Positions 1-9,414 are shown, counted from the stretch's first letter. The stretch is 64,000 nt of DNA from Hyphococcus sp. (GCA_021776335.1 JAJFGB010000009.1:744001-808000); one strand, 5' to 3'. Numbers and translations are program-made. Notes: generated by a model from the sequence alone, not told the origin.

Positions 1-756
1 ATCACCGATGCGATGAACACGCCGCGCACAAGGTTTAACGGTACGATCTCGCCACATCGGGTAATAGACGGCGTTGAGTTTAAACTTTCTGACGTCAAAT
101 CCATGCGCCCATTGTGCGAAGGCGCGACGGTGAATGATATTGTGTTGTCAATTGTTGGCGGCGCTATGCGCGGCTATCTCGACGCGAAAAACGAGTTGCC
201 GGAAGATACGCTGTCCGCCATGGCGCCGATTTCGGTGCGTGATGAAAAAGAAAAGAACACCATGGGCAATCAGGTGTCAGCGATGCGCGCGCCTCTTGGC
301 ACGCATATCGAAGACGCTGGCGAACGCGTTGTCTATGTGACAGCGGAAACAAAAAAATCAAAAGCCATGACCAATGCGCTGGGCGCCCGGCAGATGACTG
401 AAATGTCAAAGCTCTCGCCGGCGCTTTTTATGGGGCTCGGCGCCCGGGCCTATAGTCAGTGGGGCCTCGCCAATCGGATGAAGCCGATTTTCAATACGGT
501 GGTGACGAACGTCCCTGGTCCGCCGGTGCCTATCTACTCGGCCGGTTCCAAACTGGTTGGAATCTATGGCAATCTTTGCCTGCTTGATGGTGTTGGGTTG
601 GGACATGTTGTTCAAAGTTACGTCGATCAGCTAACAATTGGCATAACGGCCTGCCGCGCCGCTTTACCGGATCCTGAGTTCTATACGGAATGTCTGCAGG
701 CGTCGTTTGATGAACATATGGCGGCGCTGAAAGCCCAGGATAGCGAGGCTGCATGA
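1..756 (+). CDS. WS/DGAT-family acyltransferase, C-terminal part
   Basis: This is the 3' end of a gene whose start lies before the window: the reading frame is open from base 1. The visible 251 residues match the C-terminal half of the wax ester synthase/diacylglycerol acyltransferase family, which esterifies fatty alcohols or diacylglycerol with acyl-CoA to make storage lipid. The clues are the PRTRFNGTISPHR stretch near the beginning, which is typical of the start of the WS/DGAT C-terminal domain, followed by MGNQVSAMRAPLGTH and the VVTNVPGPPVPIYSAG segment with its conserved NVPGP. The catalytic HHxxxDG motif would be in the missing N-terminal half. An alpha/beta hydrolase follows 67 bases downstream on the same strand, which fits a lipid-metabolism pair. 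Family assignment is firm; the exact acyl acceptor is not known. Confidence 0.85.
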   Translation: MTDAMNTPRTRFNGTISPHRVIDGVEFKLSDVKSMRPLCEGATVNDIVLSIVGGAMRGYLDAKNELPEDTLSAMAPISVRDEKEKNTMGNQVSAMRAPLGTHIEDAGERVVYVTAETKKSKAMTNALGARQMTEMSKLSPALFMGLGARAYSQWGLANRMKPIFNTVVTNVPGPPVPIYSAGSKLVGIYGNLCLLDGVGLGHVVQSYVDQLTIGITACRAALPDPEFYTECLQASFDEHMAALKAQDSEAA

Positions 757-823
757 TGCGCTTGTCTGACAGCGCGGCGCACCTCATCATTCCATGTGAG
801 TATTGAGTAAAGGAACGTCCCAT

Positions 824-1618
824 ATGGCCCAGGCAGAGTTTGCGATGGAACATCATGACGCCAAACCGCCTTCCTGGTTTTGGACGCTTGCGGAGGGGCG
901 GGCGGTATTCGAACTCGGGTCGTTCTATTGGTTGCGTCTGCTCATGCGCTATTTGCCCAAAGGCGACGGTCATCCGGTAATCGTGCTGCCCGGTTTTCTG
1001 GCCAGTGATGTTTCAACGCGGCCGCTGCGCGGCGTTTTAAAAGATCTTCATTACGCGCCTTATGCGTGGGGCATGGGTCGCAATATGCGGTTTGACGATA
1101 CCCGCGAGGCGGAGATGCGGGCGCTGGTGGACGGGATTTATTCTGAACACAAACGCAAGGTCTCACTTATTGGCTGGAGCCTTGGCGGTGTTTTTGCGCG
1201 CGAAATAGCGAAGGCGGCGCCGGAAGCAGTGCGCAGCGTTATAACACTCGGCAGCCCGATTTCATCTAACCGCAATTACTCGAACGCACGCAGACTTTAC
1301 GATCACATCAATGGCCCGCCGGAGGAGCTTCAGTCTGAGCGTATGGCGCAGCTGCATGTGCCGCCCTCGTCGCCGACAACATCCATTTATTCAAAGACCG
1401 ACGGGATCGTCGCCTGGCAGGGATCAATTCAGGATAATGATCCGAACAACCTCCAGACGGAAAATATCGAGGTTCCCGCCAGCCATTGCGGTCTCGGCGT
1501 CAATCCGCTGGTGATGTATTTGATTGCCGACCGGCTGGCGCAGACCGAAGGCGCCTGGGCGCCGTTTGATCGTTCAGGTATTAAGAGCCTGGTATTTCCA
1601 ACGCCGCCAAGTGCGTAG
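824..1618 (+). CDS. Alpha/beta hydrolase (lipase/esterase-like)
   Basis: A 264-residue cytoplasmic protein with an alpha/beta-hydrolase fold. The oxyanion-strand motif VIVLPGFLASD is followed about 70 residues later by the nucleophile elbow LIGWSLGG, where Ser is the predicted nucleophile. A later SKTDGIV segment probably carries the acid residue and PASHCGLG the catalytic His. There is no signal peptide. The frame is open from a TTG at 803, but ATG 824 is preferred because AAAGGAA sits about ten bases upstream. The gene follows the WS/DGAT acyltransferase on the same strand, so a role in neutral-lipid or ester hydrolysis is a reasonable inference. It ends five bases before a convergent gene. 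Confidence 0.75.
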   Translation: MAQAEFAMEHHDAKPPSWFWTLAEGRAVFELGSFYWLRLLMRYLPKGDGHPVIVLPGFLASDVSTRPLRGVLKDLHYAPYAWGMGRNMRFDDTREAEMRALVDGIYSEHKRKVSLIGWSLGGVFAREIAKAAPEAVRSVITLGSPISSNRNYSNARRLYDHINGPPEELQSERMAQLHVPPSSPTTSIYSKTDGIVAWQGSIQDNDPNNLQTENIEVPASHCGLGVNPLVMYLIADRLAQTEGAWAPFDRSGIKSLVFPTPPSA

Positions 1619-1623
1619 TTATC

Positions 1624-2157
1624 TCAGTCGTCATCGTGGCTGCGTTGTTCGGTACGCATGGCTGATTTCGCATTCTCGATAATGCGCCGAAGCCGGATCG
1701 GATCGTCGAGATCTGGTAGCGTGATCACGCCAACGCCAGTGCCGCGCAGGACAAGTTTACCGTAGCTAAGAAGGCGTCCCCATACAGTCTGTTCGAGGGT
1801 TATTTCCTCAATCTTGTTGAGACTGACTTCCTTTGTATGGCGAGACACCAGTCCCGTCTTATAAACAAAGCGAAATGTCGTGACGACAATTTCTGTCGTT
1901 GACAGGACGATGAGATGATTGATCAGGATGATCGCGCCTGCGGCCCCACCGATAATTGCGAACCACCAGCCAACGCGCAGCTCTTCAAACGGAACCTCCG
2001 CGGCGTATTGGATGAAGAAAAACATCGCGAGCGGCGCTGCACCCAAAGAAAACCAGAACACGGGAATAAAGCTGTATGTCCAGTTGAAATTGGCGCGGTG
2101 AATAACCTCTTCTCCACCCGCCAGTGTTTTTTCTACATAACCCGCCATCTTAGCCAA
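1624..2157 (-). CDS. Bacterial PH-domain membrane protein
   Basis: A 177-residue inner-membrane protein of the bacterial pleckstrin-homology (bPH2, YdbS/YdbT-like) type. After a short N-terminus with EEVIHRANFNW there are two adjacent hydrophobic spans (roughly residues 30-52 and 65-85). These are followed by the characteristic strand pattern: STTEIVVTTFRFVYKTGLVSRHTKEVSLNKIEEI, read as consecutive strands, and then a GTGVG turn and a C-terminal helix. Such proteins sit at the cytoplasmic face of the membrane; their ligands are generally unknown. It is divergent from ettA, with about 150 bases between the start codons, and convergent with the hydrolase gene. No specific function can be assigned. 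Confidence 0.7.
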   Translation of the reverse strand: MAKMAGYVEKTLAGGEEVIHRANFNWTYSFIPVFWFSLGAAPLAMFFFIQYAAEVPFEELRVGWWFAIIGGAAGAIILINHLIVLSTTEIVVTTFRFVYKTGLVSRHTKEVSLNKIEEITLEQTVWGRLLSYGKLVLRGTGVGVITLPDLDDPIRLRRIIENAKSAMRTEQRSHDDD

Positions 2158-2309
2158 TCCCCAGTTTTGCCCGCCGCTATCCCTATCATATAGGTAAACT
2201 TCTCTGGCGACAAAACGCCAGATGCGTTGAAATCCGCCAATTTGCGCGATAAGACGCGACGCTGTTTCCCAGCTGCAACGATTCTGGCCCTCAGGAGCCC
2301 TGTAACCCC

Positions 2310-3977
2310 ATGGCGAAATACCAACACATCTACTTTATGTCCGGCCTTTCCAAGCAATTTTCGGGCGGCAAAAAGATACTGGAGGACATACATCTACAGT
2401 TCTATCCCGACGCCAAAATCGGGGTGGTGGGCGTCAATGGTTCGGGTAAGTCGACGCTTTTGAAGATTATGGCAGGCGTCGATCAAGAATTCGGTGGTGA
2501 GGCCTATGTCGCCGATGGGGCCAAGGTTGGCTATCTCGCGCAGGAACCGGAACTCGACGGCTCCAAGACTGTTTTTGAAAATGTCATGGAGGGCATCGGT
2601 GGGGTCAAAGCCAAAATCGATGCATTTAATGCTGTTTCGGTGGAGCTGGGCGAGAATTATTCCGATGAGTTGATGGAAAAAATGTCGAAGCTCCAGGAGG
2701 AGATCGACGCAGCAGATGGCTGGGATATCGACAGCAAAATCGAAATGGCCATGGACGCCCTGCGGTGCCCGCCTGGTGACTGGGCTATCGACAAACTCTC
2801 CGGTGGAGAAAAGCGCCGCGTTGCGCTGGCGCAGCTGCTGTTGTCGAAGCCGGACCTCCTACTGCTCGATGAACCGACCAACCACCTTGACGCTGAATCT
2901 GTCGCCTGGCTGGAGCATCATCTTCGCGAGTTTCCAGGCGCCGTCGTGCTTGTCACCCATGATCGCTATTTTCTCGATAATGTCACAGGCTGGATTCTAG
3001 AACTCGATCGCGGTCGCGGCATTCCCTATGAAGGCAACTATTCATCCTGGGTTGATCAAAAGCGAAAGCGCCTGGAGCAGGAACAGCGCGAAGAAGGAAA
3101 CCGCAAGAAAACACTCGATCGCGAAGTAGACTGGATCAGGGCGAGCCCGAAAGCGCGTCAGGCGAAATCAAAAGCGCGGATCAACGCTTATGACGAACTC
3201 CTGAATAAGGCGTCGAAGGAGGAGATCAACACAGCGCAAATTCAGATACCGCCGGGCCCGCGTCTTGGCGGCGTGGTCATCGAGGTGGAAAACCTCAAAA
3301 AAGGATTTGGCGACAAACTGCTGTTTGACAATCTCTCGTTTCAATTACCGCCTGGCGGCATTGTCGGCGTCGTCGGTCCCAACGGCGCTGGTAAAACAAC
3401 CTTATTCCGGATGTTGACGGGTCAGGACAAGCCTGACGAGGGGTCGCTCAGGATCGGCGAGACGGTCAAGATGGGTTATGTGGATCAGACTCGTGAAGAT
3501 CTGGATGGTGCTAAGAATGTCTGGGAGGAAATCTCTGGTGGCCTGGACGTCATTCAGCTTGGCAAACGCGAGATCGCGTCTCGCGCCTATGTTGGCTGGT
3601 TCAACTTCAAAGGCGGCGATCAACAAAAGAAAGTCGCCAATTTGTCTGGCGGCGAGCGCAACCGTGTACAGCTCGCGAAAATGCTAACGGAGGGTGCGAA
3701 TTTGCTTCTCCTTGACGAGCCGACAAACGACCTTGACGTTGACACGTTGCGTGAGCTTGAGCGTGCGCTCGAGGATTTTGCCGGCTGCGCGGTTATCATC
3801 TCGCATGATCGCTGGTTTCTCGATCGTATTGCGACGCACATCCTTGCCTTTGAGGGCGACAGCCATGTGGAATGGTTCGAGGGCAATTTTGAAGACTATA
3901 TGGAAGATAAAAAGCGGCGTCTTGGCGCTGATGCAGATGTGCCCAAGCGCATCAAATACCGTGCATTGACGCGGTAG
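2310..3977 (+). CDS. ettA: EttA, energy-dependent translational throttle ATPase
   Basis: A 555-residue ABC-F protein without membrane segments, the usual EttA length. EttA binds the ribosomal E site and gates the first peptide bond according to ATP/ADP level. The first ATPase domain has Walker A GVNGSGKST (residues 41-49), signature LSGGEKRRVAL and Walker B LLLLDEPTNHLD. The charged inter-domain linker runs through the DQKRKRLEQEQREE segment. The second domain has Walker A GPNGAGKTT (about residue 357), signature LSGGERNRVQL and LLLLDEPTNDLD. The N-terminus AKYQHIYFM is characteristic of EttA rather than Uup or YheS. AGGAG precedes the ATG at 2293-2297. Confidence 0.95.
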   Translation: MAKYQHIYFMSGLSKQFSGGKKILEDIHLQFYPDAKIGVVGVNGSGKSTLLKIMAGVDQEFGGEAYVADGAKVGYLAQEPELDGSKTVFENVMEGIGGVKAKIDAFNAVSVELGENYSDELMEKMSKLQEEIDAADGWDIDSKIEMAMDALRCPPGDWAIDKLSGGEKRRVALAQLLLSKPDLLLLDEPTNHLDAESVAWLEHHLREFPGAVVLVTHDRYFLDNVTGWILELDRGRGIPYEGNYSSWVDQKRKRLEQEQREEGNRKKTLDREVDWIRASPKARQAKSKARINAYDELLNKASKEEINTAQIQIPPGPRLGGVVIEVENLKKGFGDKLLFDNLSFQLPPGGIVGVVGPNGAGKTTLFRMLTGQDKPDEGSLRIGETVKMGYVDQTREDLDGAKNVWEEISGGLDVIQLGKREIASRAYVGWFNFKGGDQQKKVANLSGGERNRVQLAKMLTEGANLLLLDEPTNDLDVDTLRELERALEDFAGCAVIISHDRWFLDRIATHILAFEGDSHVEWFEGNFEDYMEDKKRRLGADADVPKRIKYRALTR

Positions 3978-4049
3978 GCGATGTTATGCGCCCAACGCTT
4001 GATCCTTCGACAGCATCAATGACCCGGTGAATTTTCGTATGCTGACCGA

Positions 4050-4628
4050 CTAGGTCGTGCAGTTGGTCAGCGCGACGTCAGTACAGAGCTGTATGCGCCT
4101 GACCTGGCGCGGCCATCGCACCGATGTGCGGCCAAAATTGATCGGCCCCTTAATGACAAAGTGGGAGAAACTAGACGTGTAAGGATAGTTGATTTCAACG
4201 ACGATCAGCGAGCTGTTGGGGTCAAGTACGTCGTTGTCGTCAAGCCCAACAAATGGCGCGCCTGCAGAATAGGGCGCGGCGCCATTGTTGTCGTGGCTCC
4301 AATGTACTACCGGATTGCCGTTGTCGAGGACGACACTGACAATATTAATTTGAAGGGTGGCCGTATTGGACGGCTCGAGAATAGTGACCACACCGGTGAG
4401 CAGGTTATCAAGGTCGTCCCTGGTTATGAGCGTGGACTGCGCTGTTAAATCAGCCATTGTATTGCCTGAAATAGTCACCTTCCGGCTCACGGTCATGGCG
4501 TCAGACGCCTCCACCAATCCGAAAAACAAAAATACCATAATCGGGAGTAGCAACGCGAATTCAGTTGCTGAGCTGCCATCACGGCAACGCAAGGCGCGAT
4601 AGGCCTGTTGTCTAATTCGATTGCGCAT
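4050..4628 (-). CDS. TadE-like minor pseudopilin (second copy)
   Basis: A 192-residue TadE/TadG-type protein, last gene of the minus-strand operon. It has a basic N-terminus, the motif CRDGSSATEFALLLPIMVF with the conserved Glu of the TadE hydrophobic segment, then an extracytoplasmic domain with a pair of Cys near the C-terminus (LCTDVALTNC). The frame opens at a GTG at 4646 that overlaps the upstream stop, but ATG 4628 is preferred: a GGAGG lies six bases upstream, inside the overlap region. TadE-family proteins are minor pilins of the Tad/Flp (type IVc) pilus. Translational coupling to the preceding tadE is likely. Confidence 0.8.
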   Translation of the reverse strand: MRNRIRQQAYRALRCRDGSSATEFALLLPIMVFLFFGLVEASDAMTVSRKVTISGNTMADLTAQSTLITRDDLDNLLTGVVTILEPSNTATLQINIVSVVLDNGNPVVHWSHDNNGAAPYSAGAPFVGLDDNDVLDPNSSLIVVEINYPYTSSFSHFVIKGPINFGRTSVRWPRQVRRIQLCTDVALTNCTT

Positions 4629-4642
4629 TTTACGCCTCCGGC

Positions 4643-5221
4643 TCACGTGGTATTCTTTTCGTAGGGTTCATTTCTGAATATCGCCGTTGAAATCAGACGG
4701 CGCTGGTTCGTACCTGGCTCCGACAGATTAATACCGATTGCAGGGTTCGTCGTAGTGTAGAGATAGCAGATGCGAACACGAACAATTTCAAGTTCGGCAC
4801 CCGGTGTAAACGGAATTGCGGTGACATCTGCGGGCGGCGAGTCAGCGCATACGGGAGCGACTGAGTCCGCTGCGAGGGCGGCAAAGGTGGGATAGGTTTT
4901 AACTTCGACCGTCAGACGGTTCTGGCAGTTGCCAAAACTATCGAGCACATCGCAGACGTCATCATAGAGTAAATCAAACTGATCTTGAGGTGTGCCCCCG
5001 GAGGTCTGCACCTGTCCGGTTCTGAGCATCCTCGCACCGTCGGCCACTGAAGCGTCGACAATCGAGTTGACATAATAAAACCAGCCAACTTCGAAAATTG
5101 AAAACATAATCCCCAGGAAAACCGGCACGATGATTGCGAATTCAATAGCAGCGGATCCACTTCGGTTATTGATGAAGCATCGCCGTCTAGTTTTTGATCT
5201 CAACATATCCTTGCCCATCAT
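4643..5221 (-). CDS. TadE-like minor pseudopilin (first copy)
   Basis: A 192-residue TadE-type protein. The N-terminus is basic (KTRRRC), followed by NRSGSAAIEFAIIVPVFLG, the TadE signature with Glu near the start of the transmembrane helix, and an extracytoplasmic region with several Cys (CDVLDSFGNCQNR, VCADSP). GAGGAA sits just upstream of two consecutive ATG codons. It lies between tadG and a second tadE-like gene on the same strand, with 36 bases to tadG and a four-base overlap to the next frame. These proteins are expected in or at the inner membrane as minor components of a Tad pilus. Confidence 0.85.
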   Translation of the reverse strand: MMGKDMLRSKTRRRCFINNRSGSAAIEFAIIVPVFLGIMFSIFEVGWFYYVNSIVDASVADGARMLRTGQVQTSGGTPQDQFDLLYDDVCDVLDSFGNCQNRLTVEVKTYPTFAALAADSVAPVCADSPPADVTAIPFTPGAELEIVRVRICYLYTTTNPAIGINLSEPGTNQRRLISTAIFRNEPYEKNTT

Positions 5222-5257
5222 TTCCTCATTTCCACATGCGTCAGAACGCTCGCCTGA

Positions 5258-7327
5258 TCATTTACTGACGTGAAGATCGACGAGGTCGGCGGCGATATCG
5301 CCGAATGCTTCCTCAAGGTCGGCGCCGTCATCGGCATTATAGAAATAGGGTGCATTGGGTTGTGTAGCGCAGGATCGAAACGCTCTTTCTGTGCCTGCGT
5401 CGTTCAATCCAAACATAATCGTATAAACGAGATATCCTTCGTCCTTCATGCGATGACAGATACGCAGGAGCTTATTGTCGATTTCGTTTCGCATATCGGT
5501 GCGGCTCGTCATATTGGCGCCCATTCGGCTTTCAAGGGCAAAGCCATTAGCGCCAAGACCAGAATCCCAGTGGGTGTCGTAATTTGAAACGGTATTCTCA
5601 CCATCGGTCATGATGACAATAGCTTTTTGCCAATCAGCGAAATCTGGATCGCTGGAACCGATGCCTTCAGTAAAGGGCGCCTCGTTTGAAAGAAGACGCC
5701 AGCCCCACATGGCGCCGATCGCCGAGTTCGTCGAACCGTCCGGCGACAGCGCATTGACATGGGTTTCTACGTCTGCGCGCACATTTGTGAGCGGCAGGAT
5801 TGGAGCCGCGGTGCACCTGTGGTTCGGTCCTCTTCCGCTGCTAAAGCTCGGCGACAGATCATATTTGAAGTCGTAAGTCGACGTTGCTAAGTCCCACCAG
5901 CCAACATAAGCGTTGCGCATGATGTATTCTTGCCTGTTGCGCCCATGTGTGGTGTTCGTTTTAACGCCCAAGCTCTCCATATAAGCTTTGAAAGCAGGAT
6001 CACTTATCGAACCGCCAGGATCGACCACTTGTCGGAAATGGCTAACAATTGGGCCGTATTTCAAATATGGCGTACCCTGATTGCTTTTCGTGTATCTGTA
6101 GTCACTTATGAAAGAGCGATTCCTGTAGTCGTATTCCTCAACGTTGCCCGATGTGTGGTTGCCGTCTGAGTCAGGATCGTCAAACCAGGCGCCGTTGGGT
6201 GATCCGGACCCGCCATAATTGCAGGCACTGCTGCTACAGTCCGGTTCATCAGGGTGAAACACTGGCACAAATTTTAAATTATCCGAATTCGCGATAGTTG
6301 CCGCGGGCAGCGCAAATGCTGGTGCGTCGTTAAATGCATCGTAGTTGCGCTGATCATATATTGATGTCCCGCTGACATAGATTGCTGGCGTCGCCATGGC
6401 GGTGTTCAGCGCCCCTGACGTGGTTGACCCATTCGAAGGTACGTCCAACTCGTCCAGCGGGTAGGGGCGCGACTCGACGCACCCTCTCCAATCTGCACCG
6501 GGCACAGAATCGAATAGAGTAAAGTGGTTGACCTTTTTGGTCATGTCGATCGAGCCTGTTTCATCAACATGGAAGAAGCGAGCGCCGTGATAAAGAGCGT
6601 CTGCGTTGGTGTCGGCCCAAGCATCAGACCAGCTGTTGGCGCCCCCCGCATTGATATATGGGTTAAACGGCACAACACCGATTTTGAGATTGTTGCTGGT
6701 GGGCGAGCCTTTATACATCACGTCGAGCAGTTCTGTGACAGCGTCTTTCAGGCTGTTGATTTTTTTCTTGCCGCCAATCGAGCTATCCATCGAGCCCGTT
6801 ACATCGAGAACGAGCGCCAGTTCAATGCGGCCCGAACCCTTTCTTGTGATCTCGACGCATTTATCAACGTCAAGTGTCGTAATGCCGGCAACGCCGAGCA
6901 GGAGCGTGTCGAGGTTTCCGACAACGCATGTAGATATTACCCTCTGGTCGGCGAGGTCGAAATTGAGACTGAACGCATTCACGTCGGTGTCGTGTTTAAA
7001 GTTTTCAGCAAAGAATTTTTCGCCATAGGTGATAAGCTGGGCGTCGGTCAGGTTCGGATCTGCCTGAGCGAGCTGCGCAACCGCCAGGCTGGCCGCATCC
7101 ATTGATTCGATCATATCGGCGCGTACGCCGTTCCATCTCGCATAATCAACAGCGCCGCCCATAAAAAGAAAAAGCACCATCGTCATGAAGGCGAACAGCA
7201 TCGCGATATTACCATCGCGGCTGTTCTTGAAGCGCTGCCAAAGATTCTTTTCGGCGTTGCCGTAGCGAATAGGTGAGCGGCATGGGTCGCAGCGTTTTAC
7301 GCCGGAATCATTTTGATGTGCGTGCAT
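5258..7327 (-). CDS. TadG-like pilus protein with vWA domain
   Basis: A 689-residue protein that heads the operon. A cytoplasmic stretch of about 35 residues precedes the Flp/Tad-type segment SRDGNIAMLFAFMTMVLFLF, a single transmembrane helix. This is followed by a TadE/G-like helical region (RADMIESMDAASLAVAQLA). A von Willebrand factor A domain begins near residue 168 with the metal-site motif DVTGSMDSS (residues 175-183) and continues through GVVPFNPYIN to KAIVIMTDGENTVSNYDTHWD, interrupted by long acidic and Asn-rich loops. The length agrees with TadG proteins that carry a vWA domain. A purine-rich GGGGGAGA site precedes the ATG. No tadA, tadB, tadC, rcpA or flp genes are in this window, so the assembly machinery must be encoded elsewhere. 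Confidence 0.85.
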   Translation of the reverse strand: MHAHQNDSGVKRCDPCRSPIRYGNAEKNLWQRFKNSRDGNIAMLFAFMTMVLFLFMGGAVDYARWNGVRADMIESMDAASLAVAQLAQADPNLTDAQLITYGEKFFAENFKHDTDVNAFSLNFDLADQRVISTCVVGNLDTLLLGVAGITTLDVDKCVEITRKGSGRIELALVLDVTGSMDSSIGGKKKINSLKDAVTELLDVMYKGSPTSNNLKIGVVPFNPYINAGGANSWSDAWADTNADALYHGARFFHVDETGSIDMTKKVNHFTLFDSVPGADWRGCVESRPYPLDELDVPSNGSTTSGALNTAMATPAIYVSGTSIYDQRNYDAFNDAPAFALPAATIANSDNLKFVPVFHPDEPDCSSSACNYGGSGSPNGAWFDDPDSDGNHTSGNVEEYDYRNRSFISDYRYTKSNQGTPYLKYGPIVSHFRQVVDPGGSISDPAFKAYMESLGVKTNTTHGRNRQEYIMRNAYVGWWDLATSTYDFKYDLSPSFSSGRGPNHRCTAAPILPLTNVRADVETHVNALSPDGSTNSAIGAMWGWRLLSNEAPFTEGIGSSDPDFADWQKAIVIMTDGENTVSNYDTHWDSGLGANGFALESRMGANMTSRTDMRNEIDNKLLRICHRMKDEGYLVYTIMFGLNDAGTERAFRSCATQPNAPYFYNADDGADLEEAFGDIAADLVDLHVSK

Positions 7328-8041
7328 TATACTATTCTCCCCCTTTTGGGGTGCGGTTGCGTTAATGCGTATTTGAGGTTGAATACGTTAATGGCCGGTA
7401 AGGTTGTTTAGTTAATGCCGGTACGGAGGATTTTTGGACACATGTAGATTCACAGCCGTTTTCGGGCAGTAAAAATGCCAAAATGAGCAGAATATGTTAC
7501 GCGAGAGTGCATTACGTCAGCAACTGTTCAACCGGTTGGTGTTTTATGACGTGGTCGGTCTGTTTACCATAAGAGAAAAATTCCCGACCGGTGAATTTTG
7601 CGCCATTGTTTTTTTTGGTAAGAATTGAGCGCAAATTAAATTCAAACGATACTGGTCAAACTTTGCATGAGTATCTTCGAAAACCCCGTAGGGGTGCCGT
7701 TTCCAGATTTATAGGAAGAAGACAATTAGCGTAGCGAGTGGCGCTTGACTCCAGTTTATCATTTCTCAAGTCGTGAAAAATTTATTCAAAACAAACTCAA
7801 TCTTTAGCTCCGACATAAGGAAAGTGACATCCGGGCCGGACGCATTTTTGTATATACTCACTACAATTGCGCCCGGGCTCGTCTTAAGGCCGGTGGGCAT
7901 TGAAGCCGCTTTGTTCTGTTGTTTTTCAGAACCGGAGCAAACGAGGGTCATAACGCGCCGCCGCAAATATCAGCATGTGCCGTTGACGCGGCAGCCGAAA
8001 ACCGGCGACGATCACTCCGACATTGAACCGGGGATTATCAG
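7328..8041. other. Long divergent spacer between tadG and amidohydrolase
   Basis: About 714 bases without a convincing gene, A+T-richer than the flanking genes. It must hold the promoters of the minus-strand Tad operon and the plus-strand amidohydrolase. Close to tadG there are three copies of GTTAAT (ATTAAC on the tadG strand) at 7361, 7387 and 7411, and a short palindrome of CCCC/GGGG around 7340-7352. A small hairpin with ACCCC arms lies near 7683-7695. A 90-codon frame at 7773-8045 has no recognisable content and is not accepted as a gene. Confidence 0.6.
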
Positions 8042-9310
8042 ATGAAATTCATTATCGCCGCATTGGCGCTTTTTGGGGCGCCGGCACTCGCTGCGCCGAC
8101 CTATCTTATCGCCGATCAAATGATCGATCCGGTGACCGGGCGCGTTACTGAAAATCCAGCGCTTATCATAGAAGACGGGACGATCACATCAATTGGGCGC
8201 CAAGCGGATCTGGCTGCGCCTGATGGTGCGGTTCTGATTGACCTTTCCGGCAGGACGATCCTTCCCGGCTTCATCGATATGCATACGCATTTGACCTATT
8301 CCGCGACCAAGGGGCGTGGCTATGCAGGGCTGGGGCTTGCCAGTGATCGGCAGATAATCTGGGGCGTTGTGAATGCAAAAAAGACATTGATGGCCGGCTT
8401 TACGACCGTCCGGAACACCGGATCTGACGGTTATGGCGTGCTGTCTCTTCGTGACGCCATCAATGAAGGTGAGATTCCTGGACCCCGGATGTTTGTGGCC
8501 GGTCCGCCTGTGGGCATTGTCGGCGGGCATTGTTCCGACAACAATTTGTTGCCGCCGGAGTATGAAGCGACCGGCGAGGGCGTTGCAACAGGCCCGTGGG
8601 AAATGCGCGGGAAGGTGCGTCAGAACATCAAATATGGCGTTGATCTGATCAAGACCTGTTCGACGGGCGGCGTCTTTTCAAAGGGAACGGCTGTCGGCGC
8701 TGCGCAAAGCACCGTTGAAGAATTGACCGCCATTGTCGATGAAGCACATATGCGCGGGCTTAAAGTCGCGTCGCACGCCCATGGAACAGTCGGCATCAAA
8801 AACGCGATACGCGCCGGTGTTGATACGATTGAGCATGCGAGCTTTCTTGACGATGAAGCAATCCGCATGGCCAAGCGCAATGGCGTGTACTTGTCCATGG
8901 ACATCTACAACACTGAGTTCACCCTGGCCGAAGGTGAAAAGCTGGGTGTCAGACAGGAAGCGATTGATAAAGAACGTTCCTTAAGCGTGACACAGCGAGA
9001 GAGCTTCACCAAAGCGGTGCGCGCCGGCGCCAAAGTTGTTTTTGGTTCTGACGCTGCGGTCTATCCTCATGGCGACAATCCAAAACAATTCTCCCGCATG
9101 GTGCAATTCGGCATGACGGAGATGCAGGCGATAAACGCCGCAACATCGCTGGCCGCGGAGGCGCTTGGCAAGGAAGGCGCCCTCGGCTGTCTTGCTGCCG
9201 GTTGCGCGGCTGACATTGTGGCTGTCGAGGGTAATCCCTTGAGCGACATTACTGTTCTGGAGGCCGTAAATTTTGTGATGAAGGGTGGGGAAGTCTACAA
9301 GAGCGAGTGA
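8042..9310 (+). CDS. Exported amidohydrolase (metal-dependent, prolidase-like group)
   Basis: A 422-residue member of the amidohydrolase superfamily with a Sec signal peptide (MKFIIAALALFGAPALAA), so it acts in the periplasm. Metal and catalytic residues can be read in order: HxH in DMHTHLTYS (His81, His83), the bridging Lys in LIKTCSTGG (Lys204), His in ASHAHG (245/247), His in TIEHASF (265) and Asp in VFGSDAAVYPHG (337). This set, with a probable carboxylated Lys, is that of the binuclear Xaa-Pro dipeptidase/imidazolonepropionase-like group. The true substrate is unknown; related enzymes hydrolyse N-acyl or dipeptide amide bonds. A GGGGA lies nine bases before the ATG. It appears monocistronic. 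Confidence 0.85.
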   Translation: MKFIIAALALFGAPALAAPTYLIADQMIDPVTGRVTENPALIIEDGTITSIGRQADLAAPDGAVLIDLSGRTILPGFIDMHTHLTYSATKGRGYAGLGLASDRQIIWGVVNAKKTLMAGFTTVRNTGSDGYGVLSLRDAINEGEIPGPRMFVAGPPVGIVGGHCSDNNLLPPEYEATGEGVATGPWEMRGKVRQNIKYGVDLIKTCSTGGVFSKGTAVGAAQSTVEELTAIVDEAHMRGLKVASHAHGTVGIKNAIRAGVDTIEHASFLDDEAIRMAKRNGVYLSMDIYNTEFTLAEGEKLGVRQEAIDKERSLSVTQRESFTKAVRAGAKVVFGSDAAVYPHGDNPKQFSRMVQFGMTEMQAINAATSLAAEALGKEGALGCLAAGCAADIVAVEGNPLSDITVLEAVNFVMKGGEVYKSE

Positions 9311-9414
9311 CACTATCGCACTGCGGCTCATCGCCGGCAGTATTTTTCCTCAGCCGATCAGATAGTTATCGATGATAGGCGTGGTGACCGGTGAGGGCCA
9401 GAAGGGGCTCACGC

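Noticed and set aside
6524-7105. 193-codon frame antisense to tadG
   Set aside because: The tadG frame on the other strand has clear TadG and vWA motifs; the antisense frame has none.
7773-8045. 90-codon plus-strand frame overlapping the amidohydrolase start
   Set aside because: GTG start without a ribosome binding site, no recognisable domain, and irregular composition. Counted as spacer.
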